This document shows, piece after piece, positions 26,754 to 34,372 of a stretch of DNA of 39,908 nt. The DNA is taken from the NCBI GenBank assembly GCA_023522315.1, contig JAHCSU010000302.1, forward strand, positions 1-39,908, written 5' to 3'. Under the pieces are notes generated by a model, which worked only from the letters and a program-made list of their open reading frames with translations, was not told the DNA's origin and did no database searches. The translations under genes were made by a program, and so were the position numbers. This stretch comes from Nostoc sp. CCCryo 231-06. Its GTDB lineage: Bacteria; Cyanobacteriota; Cyanobacteriia; Cyanobacteriales; Nostocaceae. The number at the start of each line of letters is the position of its first letter. Position 1 is the first letter of the stretch.

Positions 26754-27246
26754 GCGAATGACGCATGTATTATGTTTGATAAAAGTAATCTAGTGGAAAT
26801 AAAACTTACAAAGCATTCAAAGAAAATAAAAGCTAATTTCAGACACCTATAGTACCGTGCAGCGTAAATACGTCTACCCTTGTATAAGGCTAAAAACATG
26901 GTTTTTAAAGGCTAATAATGGTAAGTTCATTTGCCCCAAGCTGTACTAGGTTCCATTTCAAAAGTATATGAATACTTAAATATAACAATGTTTAATGAAT
27001 TCATAACCTTTTTACACAAACAATTAGAGTAGCGGATAAAAGAAAGTATTTTCATGTACAGGCTATCCAATTCAAGTCTAATAAAATCTCAGTCAAAGCA
27101 AATCTTGAGTTATTGATATTCCTATTGAAGTGCTTGATTTTTACCACTTTGATATGTCCAAAGGGCTAATTTTTGATATAAATGATTGCTTTTAGGATAG
27201 TTCTGAAAAAAGTGGCTGAGGTTAGTATGGCATTTTTAAAGTGTGG

Positions 27247-27268
27247 TTATTTATGTGAACATAAATAA
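27247..27268. promoter_or_regulatory. Perfect 10-2-10 palindrome, candidate operator of the receptor operon
   Basis: ttatttatgt (27247-27256), ga, acataaataa (27259-27268) form a perfect inverted repeat with a 2-bp centre, 113 bp upstream of the likely TTG start of the TonB receptor. It does not match Fur or NtcA (GTA-N8-TAC) patterns. Shape and place suggest a dimeric regulator site. Confidence 0.5.
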
Positions 27269-27381
27269 TTAATAAATATTCTCAATTATTTATTGTAGCA
27301 CTTGAAAGTAAAAGCCTATTGCGATCGCGTGCAATTTAGGTGTGTCTTGATTTCATCAATATTGTGGTGTGGAGGAAAATT

Positions 27382-30003
27382 TTGAAACTCAGACAGATGA
27401 TCTATCTAGGGATTGTTGGAGCTATTTGTGTGTTGGGGACTCAGCCTGTAAAAGCCCAGTCAGCAGAACCACCAATAACAAAGATTCCCCAACTGAGTGA
27501 TATTCCACGTCCCCACACCAATGTTAAGGACTGGCTAGCGCAGCAGAATCAACAGATTGAAGTCACAGTAGTAACAGGAGTGCGCCTGAACCCAACTTCT
27601 AGCGGATTGGAAATCCTCTTAGAAACTTCTACATCTGACAAGTTACAAACCACTATCAAGAGGGAAAACAATAACTTAATTGCAGATATCCCTAATGCTC
27701 AACTGCAATTAACAGGTGATAGTTCTTTCCGTCAAGACAAGCCTGTTGCAGGAATTAGCGAAGTAACAGTTACTAATGTAGATACAAATAGTATCCGAGT
27801 GACGGTAACGGGTGAGGGAGGTATCCCAAAAGTCGAGTTAGACGACGGCGATACAGGTTTAATTTTTGTCGTCACGCCAGTTACATCCTCGACAGCGCAA
27901 AACCCGACCCCGCCTACAGCACCCCCCTTAGCAAGGGGAGAGGAAGGGGAGGGTTCACAAGAAACACCGCCAACTCAACCATTGGCTGATGCAAATGAAC
28001 CGATTGAACTGACAGTTACAGGGGAGAGCGATACATATTCAGTACCCGATGCTAGCACTGCAACAAGGACAGATACACCACTCAGGGATATTCCCCAATC
28101 AATTCAAATCATTCCTCGTCAGGTGATTGAAGATCGAAATGTTGTGCGTCTTTCGGAATTGGCGGATAACGTTAGTGGTGTACAACCAGAACGGGGATAT
28201 GGGGGATTGTCGTCATTAGGATTTCGGGTGCGTGGGTTTCTCACCAATTTTGAAACTTTACGCAATGGCTTTCCCGATTATGGTTACTTCAGTCCGCGAG
28301 ATGTCGCTAATATCGAGAGGTTGGAAATTCTCAAAGGGCCGGCAGCGGTACTTTATGGTGGTAGTCCAACCCAGTATGCAGGTGGAAGTGGTGTTATTAA
28401 TACAACTACCAAAAAGCCCCTTGCAGAGCCTTATTACAGCGCCAGTGTAACTTATGGAAGTTACAACTTTTTGCGTCCGACTTTAGATATTAGCGGGCCA
28501 CTGACAGATGATAAATCAGTGCTGTATCGTTTGAACGTCGCCTATGAAAGTTCTGACAGTTTTCGTGATTTTGTCGAGTATGACAGCTTTTTTATCTCAC
28601 CTGTGGTAGAGATAAAAGTAGGCGATCGCACTAAACTCACCTTTGAATACGAACACCAGAAATATAACTTTGTTTTTGATAATGGTTTTCCTATTGAGCC
28701 AGAAGTTCTCCAACTTGGACGCAATCGATTTTTAGGAGAACCCAATTTTGCTAATGGGGAAGTGACATTTAACTCATTAACCTATAGATTAGAACACGAA
28801 TTTAACGACAACTGGAAATTTCGCCAAGGATTTAATGTCCTCAGTGCTAATTTGAATGACGCAAGACAGGTATCTCCTGGTTCTTTGCAAGAGGATCGTC
28901 AGACATTAGACCGTTCTTTTTATGCTTCTGATGAGGAACACGAAAATATCACTCTCCAAAACGAAATTTCTGGCAAGTTTTCTACTGGTTCTATTCGCCA
29001 TAATGTGCTGTTTGGAGTAGATTTAGCCCGAAATTTATTTAACTACATTTTTGCCCCAGACCTTGAACTATCAATAAATATTTTTAACCCGCAATATGGT
29101 GGAACTCCTATTCCTGTAGAAGATGGTTCTCCCTTTGGTCGAAAAATTGTCTCCGAGAATGTTGGTTTATTCGCGCAGAACTTAATTGAACTTACACCTA
29201 ATTTCAAAGTTTTATTAGGTGGTCGCTTGGACTTTAATGATTACAGTCGTCAAGACCGTGTGAGTGGCGATATTCTCGATAAACAATCAAATACTCGATT
29301 TTCGCCGCGAGTTGGAATTATATATCAACCAAGCGATGCTACTTCACTTTACTTCAATTGGTCTAATGGTTTTTCTCCTCAATTTCAAGCCAGAAGTCGG
29401 ACAACTGAAGAATTTGAACCGCAAACTACCCAGCAATTTGAGGTAGGGGTGAAACAGAATTTTCTTGACAATAAACTTTCTGCAACTTTGGCATTCTTTC
29501 AAATTACCAAGCAGAATGTATTGACACCAGATCCAGTAAACAACCTATTTAGTATTCAAACAGGAGAACAACGGAGTCGAGGTATTGAATTAGATATTGC
29601 AGGTGAAATATCACCAGGTTGGAAAGTGATTGTCAACTATGCTTACATTGATGGAGAAGTGACAAAAGATCGTGTGATTCCTGTAGGAGACAGATTATTT
29701 GGTGTCCCAGAACATAGCGCTGGATTGTGGACAACTTATGAACTGCAAAGTGGTAGTTTGCAGGGATTAGGATTTGGTGCTGGATTGTATTTTGTCGGTG
29801 AGCAGGAGGTGGATTTACCGAATACGTTTAAACTTCCAAGTTATTTACGAGCCGATGCTTCTATCTTTTATCGGCGGCAAAATTATCGATTTGCAGTCAA
29901 TTTCAAGAATATTTCTAATGTTAAATATTATGAGGTTGATGGGTATAGTATTGATCCTACGCCACCGTTTACAGTGTTGGGAACAGTGTCAGTTGAGTTT
30001 TGA
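27382..30003 (+). CDS. AMIN-domain TonB-dependent siderophore receptor
   Basis: About 873 aa from the TTG at 27382, which has GGAGG 6 nt upstream and gives a clean signal peptide (LKLRQMIYLGIVGAICVLG, then PVKAQ). The GTG at 27340 would add 14 residues and break the signal. An AMIN-like domain (roughly residues 35-150) is followed by a Pro/Gly/Glu linker, a TonB box (IELTVTGES), a plug with TPLRDIPQSIQIIPRQVI, RVRGF, ILKGPAAVLYGG and GVINTTTKKP, and a beta-barrel ending in Phe (VSVEF). The plug belongs to the FhuA/FpvA-type ferric-siderophore receptors; the AMIN fusion is common in cyanobacteria. First gene of the import operon, divergent from the NRPS genes, so probably the receptor for the NRPS product. 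A repeat at 27907-27957 lengthens the linker. Confidence 0.94.
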   Translation: MKLRQMIYLGIVGAICVLGTQPVKAQSAEPPITKIPQLSDIPRPHTNVKDWLAQQNQQIEVTVVTGVRLNPTSSGLEILLETSTSDKLQTTIKRENNNLIADIPNAQLQLTGDSSFRQDKPVAGISEVTVTNVDTNSIRVTVTGEGGIPKVELDDGDTGLIFVVTPVTSSTAQNPTPPTAPPLARGEEGEGSQETPPTQPLADANEPIELTVTGESDTYSVPDASTATRTDTPLRDIPQSIQIIPRQVIEDRNVVRLSELADNVSGVQPERGYGGLSSLGFRVRGFLTNFETLRNGFPDYGYFSPRDVANIERLEILKGPAAVLYGGSPTQYAGGSGVINTTTKKPLAEPYYSASVTYGSYNFLRPTLDISGPLTDDKSVLYRLNVAYESSDSFRDFVEYDSFFISPVVEIKVGDRTKLTFEYEHQKYNFVFDNGFPIEPEVLQLGRNRFLGEPNFANGEVTFNSLTYRLEHEFNDNWKFRQGFNVLSANLNDARQVSPGSLQEDRQTLDRSFYASDEEHENITLQNEISGKFSTGSIRHNVLFGVDLARNLFNYIFAPDLELSINIFNPQYGGTPIPVEDGSPFGRKIVSENVGLFAQNLIELTPNFKVLLGGRLDFNDYSRQDRVSGDILDKQSNTRFSPRVGIIYQPSDATSLYFNWSNGFSPQFQARSRTTEEFEPQTTQQFEVGVKQNFLDNKLSATLAFFQITKQNVLTPDPVNNLFSIQTGEQRSRGIELDIAGEISPGWKVIVNYAYIDGEVTKDRVIPVGDRLFGVPEHSAGLWTTYELQSGSLQGLGFGAGLYFVGEQEVDLPNTFKLPSYLRADASIFYRRQNYRFAVNFKNISNVKYYEVDGYSIDPTPPFTVLGTVSVEF
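27907..27957. repeat. Repeat-derived linker in the TonB receptor
   Basis: accccgcctacagcaccccc, then ttagcaaggggagaggaagg, a Nostoc-type cccctt-agcaagggg repeat, encodes TPPTAPPLARGEEGEGSQE between the AMIN domain and the TonB box, without breaking the frame. Confidence 0.55.
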
Positions 30004-30016
30004 TAGGTAAAAATTT

Positions 30017-30062
30017 TTAACGCAAAGGAACGCAAAGGAAAGCGCGGAGGAGCGCAGAGGTT
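30017..30062. repeat. ACGCAAAGG/GCGCAGAGG repeat after the receptor gene
   Basis: Tandem units aacgcaaagg, aacgcaaagg, then gcggaggagcgcagagg, of the same class as the repeats at 2271 and 3259, lie between the receptor and the binding-protein gene. Confidence 0.65.
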
Positions 30063-30119
30063 TCTAAAGTTAATTCGTTACGATTTTGTTGTCTTCAGAG
30101 GATTTGAAGAGGGTTGTGT

Positions 30120-31148
30120 GTGAGTAAATTAGATTGCCGGATGTGGATATTTAAATCTTTTGTTGCAGTCTTGGCAGTGCTGATGCTGGGAATGGTTTCA
30201 GGGTGTGCAGGAAATGTCACTGCCCCAACTTATACTACCTCTAATGGAACACCATATACCCCATTTACACTTAAGAACTGTGATTTGACGATTACCTACA
30301 AACAACCACCACAACGCGCTGTCACCATGATGCAATCGGCGACAGAGGTCATGCTAGCGCTGGGTTTAGAAAAGCAGATGGTTGGTACAGCATACCTGGA
30401 TAATCCGATTTTGCCAGAGTATCAACAAGCATATTCCCAAATTCGCGTTTTAGCGCCCAAGTACCCGTCACGGGAAGTTTTTTTGGGGGTTGAGCCGGAT
30501 TTTGTCTTCTCCACTGAGGAAAGCGCTTTTGCCAAAGAAGCACTTGGATCACAGTCAGAGTTGCTAAAACTAGGTATTTCTTCTTATTTGTTGCCCATTG
30601 AATGCGATCGCCCAGAACTTAGACCTGAGCGCGTGACGATGGAGAATTTATATCAAGAAATCCGAGAAATAGGGCAGATTTTTGCAGTAGAACAACGAGC
30701 AGAAAACTTAATTGTGCAACTGCGATCGCAACTCCAAGCAACCCAACAAAAGCTAGGCAAAGTGACAACCAAAAAGCGCATTTTTTGGTATGATTCTGAA
30801 GATCCTCCCGTAACTGCTTCTAACTGGGGAATACCCAATCATATTATTGAATTGGCCGGTGGAGAAAATATATTCAAAGATATCCAAGAAAAAAAAGCGT
30901 GGGTAACAGTTAATTGGGAAGATGTGATTGCACGTCAACCAGATGTGATTGTTCTCATTGATGCTAACTGGTCATCTGCCGAAGAGAAGCGTCGATTACT
31001 TAAATCTAACCCTGCTTACTCTCAGTTAAAAGCAGTGCAACAAGATAAATTTATTGTCATCGGTTTTAGTTACACGATGCCAGGAATTAGGAATGTCGCA
31101 GGGGTGAGGCAGTTAGCAGAGGCTTTATATCCAGAGAGGTTTAAGTGA
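30120..31148 (+). CDS. Ferric-siderophore-binding lipoprotein (FecB/FepB-like)
   Basis: About 342 aa. A hydrophobic N-terminus (FVAVLAVLMLGMVSGCAG) with lipobox VSGC indicates a lipoprotein. It has the TroA/FecB-like binding fold: RAVTMMQSATEVMLALGLEKQMVG early, EVFLGVEPDFVFST, the long central helix, and ITHI-like NHIIELAGGENIF near the end, then QPDVIVLIDANW. Start options are TTG 30114, GTG 30120 and ATG 30141; I use the GTG because GAAGAGGG sits before it, but all keep the lipobox. Role: binds the imported ferric siderophore in the periplasm for the permease. Second gene of the import operon; a repeat-filled 65-bp gap follows. Confidence 0.9.
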   Translation: MSKLDCRMWIFKSFVAVLAVLMLGMVSGCAGNVTAPTYTTSNGTPYTPFTLKNCDLTITYKQPPQRAVTMMQSATEVMLALGLEKQMVGTAYLDNPILPEYQQAYSQIRVLAPKYPSREVFLGVEPDFVFSTEESAFAKEALGSQSELLKLGISSYLLPIECDRPELRPERVTMENLYQEIREIGQIFAVEQRAENLIVQLRSQLQATQQKLGKVTTKKRIFWYDSEDPPVTASNWGIPNHIIELAGGENIFKDIQEKKAWVTVNWEDVIARQPDVIVLIDANWSSAEEKRRLLKSNPAYSQLKAVQQDKFIVIGFSYTMPGIRNVAGVRQLAEALYPERFK

Positions 31149-31169
31149 TGAGGGTGATGAGGGAGAAAC

Positions 31170-31218
31170 AAATGACAAATGCCCAATGACAAATGACCAA
31201 TGACAAATGACAAATGAC
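31170..31218. repeat. Heptamer tandem repeat (CAAATGA type) over the permease start
   Basis: Imperfect tandem units aaatgac/ccaatga with a 7-bp period. ATGs recur every 7 bp in rotating frames, and the last one (31214) is the permease start codon. This is a Nostoc-type short tandemly repeated repetitive sequence. Confidence 0.75.
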
Positions 31219-32275
31219 TAATCTAATACCAAAGCAATTGAGAAAAAATAAGCAGCAACGCTACAAGCTGCTAATGGTAGCAATGGTTGTCATATTGTTG
31301 GTTTCTCTGACGTTAGCGGTGATGATTGGGCCTGTATCTATTCCTCCTTTGAGAGTATGGCAGATAGCTTTATCCCAAGTGTTTCCAAACATTACAGGAG
31401 ACTGGACGCAAGCACAAGTTCAAATTGTCTGGCTCATCCGCTTTCCACGTGTGCTATTGGCTTTTTTTGTGGGTGCTGGACTATCAGTGGTTGGTGTCAT
31501 CATGCAAGCACTGGTGCGAAATCCCCTAGCTGACCCATTTATTCTCGGTATTTCCTCTGGCGCATCGGTGGGTGCTGTTTTAGTTATCCTATTTGGTATT
31601 TTCTCATTTTTTGGTGTGTATGCCCTGTCTTTTGGGGCTTTCCTCGGTGCGCTGTTAGCATTTTTTGTTGTTTTCTTTTTAGCACGACGACAAGGACACC
31701 TCTCCTCCACCCGCTTAATTTTAATTGGTGTAGCAGTATCGTCTCTGTTTGAGGCGGTAACGAGTTTCTTGGCTATCAAGGCTGGAAGTGGTGAAGCCAC
31801 ACGACGAGTATTGTTCTGGTTATTGGGAGGACTTTCGGGAACAACGTGGACAGACTTAATCCTGCCGGTGCTGGCTTTGTTCTTGGGAATCGGGTATTTG
31901 TTACTCCAGACGCGATCGCTAAATGCACTCCTTATCGGTGAAGAAACAGCTCGGACTCTGGGAACTGACACCGATGGCTTCCGCAAGCAGTTATTCTTTG
32001 TTACCTCACTGTTGACAGGTGTAATAGTTGCTGTCAGTGGTGTCATTGGCTTTGTTGGACTAATGATTCCTCACAGCGTCCGTTTCCTCGTCGGCTCAGA
32101 CCATCGCCGCGTGTTACCTGTGAGTCTGCTCCTGGGCGGAATCTTCTTAATTTGGGCAGACGTCCTAGCACGTACCATTGTCGCCCCAGAGGAACTGCCC
32201 ATTGGTATTATTACGGCACTTTTCGGCGCTCCTTTTTTCATTTGGTTGATGCAAGGTAAAGGAGTTGGGAAATGA
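31214..32275 (+). CDS. FecCD-type iron-siderophore ABC permease
   Basis: 353 aa, about nine to ten transmembrane segments after a basic N-terminal stretch (KQLRKNKQQRYKLL). Family marks: IVWLIRFPRVLLAFFVGAGL, MQALVRNPLADPFILGISSG, the cytoplasmic ARTLGTD loop (EETARTLGTD), VIGFVGLMIPHSVRFLVG and DHRRVLPVS. Known role: homodimeric inner membrane channel for ferric siderophore or related complexes. The ATG is in a heptamer repeat and has no Shine-Dalgarno, so translation may rely on another mechanism or on coupling. It overlaps the ATPase gene by 4 nt (ATGA). Only one permease gene is present, so a homodimer is expected. Confidence 0.95.
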   Translation: MTNLIPKQLRKNKQQRYKLLMVAMVVILLVSLTLAVMIGPVSIPPLRVWQIALSQVFPNITGDWTQAQVQIVWLIRFPRVLLAFFVGAGLSVVGVIMQALVRNPLADPFILGISSGASVGAVLVILFGIFSFFGVYALSFGAFLGALLAFFVVFFLARRQGHLSSTRLILIGVAVSSLFEAVTSFLAIKAGSGEATRRVLFWLLGGLSGTTWTDLILPVLALFLGIGYLLLQTRSLNALLIGEETARTLGTDTDGFRKQLFFVTSLLTGVIVAVSGVIGFVGLMIPHSVRFLVGSDHRRVLPVSLLLGGIFLIWADVLARTIVAPEELPIGIITALFGAPFFIWLMQGKGVGK

Positions 32276-33072
32276 AATTAGAGGTGAAACAACTATCCTG
32301 GAGTATTGAGGGAAAGCAGATTTTGCATGACATCAATCTGCAAGTGTCGTCGGGTGAGTTTGTAGGGCTGATTGGCCCTAATGGCAGTGGTAAGTCAACT
32401 TTGCTCAGGTGTATGTATCGTGTTCTTAAGCCAGATAGTGGGTTTATAATCCTCAATGGTAAGAATATCTGGCATTTGAGTGCCCGTGAAATGGCACAAG
32501 CTACCGCAGTTGTTTTGCAAGAAACATCTACTGACTTTGACTTTACTGTTGCAGAGATGGTATTGATGGGGCGTAATGCCCATCAAGGGTTATTTGACCG
32601 CGAAACAGAAAAAGACCACTCCATAGTCTTCGATGCTTTGGTGCAGGTGGGAATGAATGACTTTGCAGAACGTAGTTTCATTTCCCTTTCTGGTGGAGAA
32701 AAACAACGGGTGTTGATTGCACGCGCCATAGCCCAGCAAGCACGGTTTTTAATTCTTGATGAGCCGACTAATCACCTTGATATTCGCTATCAGTTAGAAC
32801 TTTTGGAACTGGTGAAGGGGTTGGGTGTGACTACTATTGCAGCGTTGCATGATTTGAATTTGGCTGCTAGTTATTGCGATCGCATTTATGTTGTCAATAA
32901 TGGAACAATAAGAGCAGTAGGAACACCTCAAGATTTACTACAACCTGATTTAATCCGTGAAGTGTTCGGTGTGGGTTCAACAGTAGAAACTGATCCAAGT
33001 AATGGTAAGTTACACATCAGCTTCTTCTTAGATGCAAAAATAGGGAGCAAGAGGAATTCCTTTGCTCCTTAA
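32272..33072 (+). CDS. ABC transporter ATPase (FecE/FepC-like)
   Basis: 266 aa with all ABC motifs: Walker A GPNGSGKST (about residue 36-44), Q-loop VLQETS, signature LSGGEKQRVLIARA, Walker B LILDEPTNHLD and H-loop AALHDLN. Belongs to the FecE/FhuC class that powers siderophore, haem and cobalamin uptake. The ATG overlaps the permease stop (ATGA), so translation is coupled. Last gene of the operon; its 3' end contains a hairpin that probably ends transcription from both sides. Confidence 0.96.
   Translation: MKLEVKQLSWSIEGKQILHDINLQVSSGEFVGLIGPNGSGKSTLLRCMYRVLKPDSGFIILNGKNIWHLSAREMAQATAVVLQETSTDFDFTVAEMVLMGRNAHQGLFDRETEKDHSIVFDALVQVGMNDFAERSFISLSGGEKQRVLIARAIAQQARFLILDEPTNHLDIRYQLELLELVKGLGVTTIAALHDLNLAASYCDRIYVVNNGTIRAVGTPQDLLQPDLIREVFGVGSTVETDPSNGKLHISFFLDAKIGSKRNSFAP
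33040..33070. terminator. Bidirectional terminator between the ATPase and homospermidine synthase genes
   Basis: ggagcaag-agg and cct-ttgctcc (33044-33068) pair with a one-base bulge and an AATT loop. On the minus strand it is followed by CTATTTTTGC; on the plus strand by TTAAATATT. It overlaps the end of the ATPase coding region and lies 11 nt beyond the stop of the convergent gene. Confidence 0.6.
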
Positions 33073-33078
33073 ATATTG

Positions 33079-34122
33079 CTATACAGTCACTACCTTGGGT
33101 TGAGGTTTAGTGAATAACTCAGCTAAATGATGGGGTTGGCGATCGCGCCAGTTACCTTTATGATATGCATACCCAGCAATCAGTGGGAACGCCACAGTCG
33201 CCTCAGAAAATACCATCTGTTCGGTAGCTTTATCTACCTTCCCCCAAGAATGAGCCTCTTTGAGAGTAGAACCAGATAAAGCCCCATCCCGCTCATCGGC
33301 GACAGTAACTTGAATTGTATACTTGTGCATACTCGTTTCAAATCCCAGCATTTCTGCTGCTACCACCGTATCCTGGGCGAAGTTTTTTGGCACACCACCA
33401 CCAATCATCACCAATCCGGTGTAATTAGAAGCTAGTTTGCACTGCGTCAATTCCCGGAAGTCTCGCACCGAGTCAATCGTTACATGAGATTCTGGAGAAT
33501 TCCATTGGTGATGCACTAAACCAAACCCAGCAGAACAGTCACTAAAAGCGGGGACAAAAATTGGTACTTGGTGCTGATAAGCTGCTTGTACCACAGATTG
33601 TCCATAGTTACCCCGACGTTCTAAATAAGCCGCCATCTGCTCAATAAATTCTCGTGAAGAATAGGGACGCTTATCTAAAGTCTCGGCGATTTCTGCGATC
33701 GTCATATCACACACCCGCAGTTGATCTTCATCAATGTAGGTGTCATATATGCGGTCTATCCGTTGCTGTCTTAGCACCTCATCATCAGCAAAGGGGTCGC
33801 CAACATAATGACGATAACCCAACGCTTCAAAGAAATCTTGGTCAACGATGTTAGCGCCAGTAGACACGATCGCATCTACCATATTATGAGTAATTAAGTC
33901 GTGGACTATTCCCTTGAGTCCAGCACTAAACAAAGACCCAGCTAAACACAGAATAATCGTACATTCTTTATCTTGCAGCATTGCGTCATAAATTTTTGCT
34001 GCCCGTCCCAAATTTCGACCTTGGAAAGCTGTCTTACCCATTGCTTCCACCAAGCCAACAACATCGAAAGCTTTGATGTCAATTGGTTGCACAGTCTGTT
34101 GCAAAAGTTCTTCACGATTCAT
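33079..34122 (-). CDS. speY: Deoxyhypusine-synthase-like homospermidine synthase
   Basis: 347 aa, complete. It matches the deoxyhypusine synthase fold: DAMLQDKECTIILCLAGSLFSAG, VDAIVSTGANIVDQDFFEALGY, PIFVPAFSDCSAGFGL, VMIGGGVPKNF (NAD-binding Gly-rich segment) and TVADERDGALSGSTLKEAHSWGK, where the catalytic-type Lys lies. Bacteria have no eIF5A, and in Anabaena this homologue (SpeY) has been reported to be needed for homospermidine production; so I infer spermidine or putrescine as substrate and homospermidine as product. ATG with AGGAC about 10 nt upstream. A possibly folded 5' leader precedes it (34158-34235). Its upstream neighbour on the same strand is an ornithine aminotransferase, a link through ornithine/putrescine metabolism. 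Confidence 0.9.
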   Translation of the reverse strand: MNREELLQQTVQPIDIKAFDVVGLVEAMGKTAFQGRNLGRAAKIYDAMLQDKECTIILCLAGSLFSAGLKGIVHDLITHNMVDAIVSTGANIVDQDFFEALGYRHYVGDPFADDEVLRQQRIDRIYDTYIDEDQLRVCDMTIAEIAETLDKRPYSSREFIEQMAAYLERRGNYGQSVVQAAYQHQVPIFVPAFSDCSAGFGLVHHQWNSPESHVTIDSVRDFRELTQCKLASNYTGLVMIGGGVPKNFAQDTVVAAEMLGFETSMHKYTIQVTVADERDGALSGSTLKEAHSWGKVDKATEQMVFSEATVAFPLIAGYAYHKGNWRDRQPHHLAELFTKPQPKVVTV

Positions 34123-34157
34123 GGTAGATTGTCCTTTTTATTGAAAATAAAAATCAT

Positions 34158-34235
34158 CCGGTCTGCACAGCGACTACAAGGCAAGTCTTGCCAATGTACT
34201 AGGCGCTTCGCAGTGGTCGTACCAGGACAAACCAG
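34158..34235 (-). ncRNA. Possible structured 5' leader of the homospermidine synthase gene
   Basis: On the minus strand CUGGUUUG (34235-34228) can pair with CAGACCGG (34165-34158) with two G-U pairs; CGACCAC (34219-34213) with GUAGUCG (34177-34171) at six of seven positions; and GGCAA/UUGCC forms an inner hairpin (34180-34192). The outer stem works only as minus-strand RNA because of its G-U pairs. No known riboswitch class is recognised; it may also be a folded interspersed repeat. Confidence 0.3.
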
Positions 34236-34372
34236 GATCAGATTGCCGTCTTTTATTTAACTTGACGTGCAATTCCCAGATACTCATGAGTTGGATGAAA
34301 GGACTGTTCAATTTTGCTACTAACGACTTTTCAAACACTACAAGCCCCCCATCATACTCAATTTACGTCAAA

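Larger units (their letters stand above)
26084..27381. promoter_or_regulatory. 1.3-kb divergent intergenic region between NRPS and receptor operons
   Basis: No gene is visible. AT-rich sequence holds both divergent promoters. From left: a degenerate HIP1-type repeat (about 26144-26180), GCGATCGC (about 26247), a Fur-box-like site (26310-26328), a hairpin-rich repeat (26602-26753), and a perfect palindrome (27247-27268) close to the receptor gene. About 490 bp (26754-27246) show nothing I can name. Confidence 0.7.

Noticed and set aside
30349-30938. Small minus-strand open frames in the binding-protein gene
   Set aside because: They overlap a clear FecB-like lipoprotein gene and have no independent coding signs.
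31420-32046. A 208-codon open frame on the minus strand inside the permease gene
   Set aside because: Exact antisense of a clear FecCD permease, low-complexity Pro/Thr/Arg-rich translation and no ribosome-binding site; a shadow frame.
34158-34235. The folded leader as a tRNA
   Set aside because: Length is close but there is no T-loop GTTCRANNC, no plausible anticodon arm and no acceptor-like 7-bp stem without wobble.
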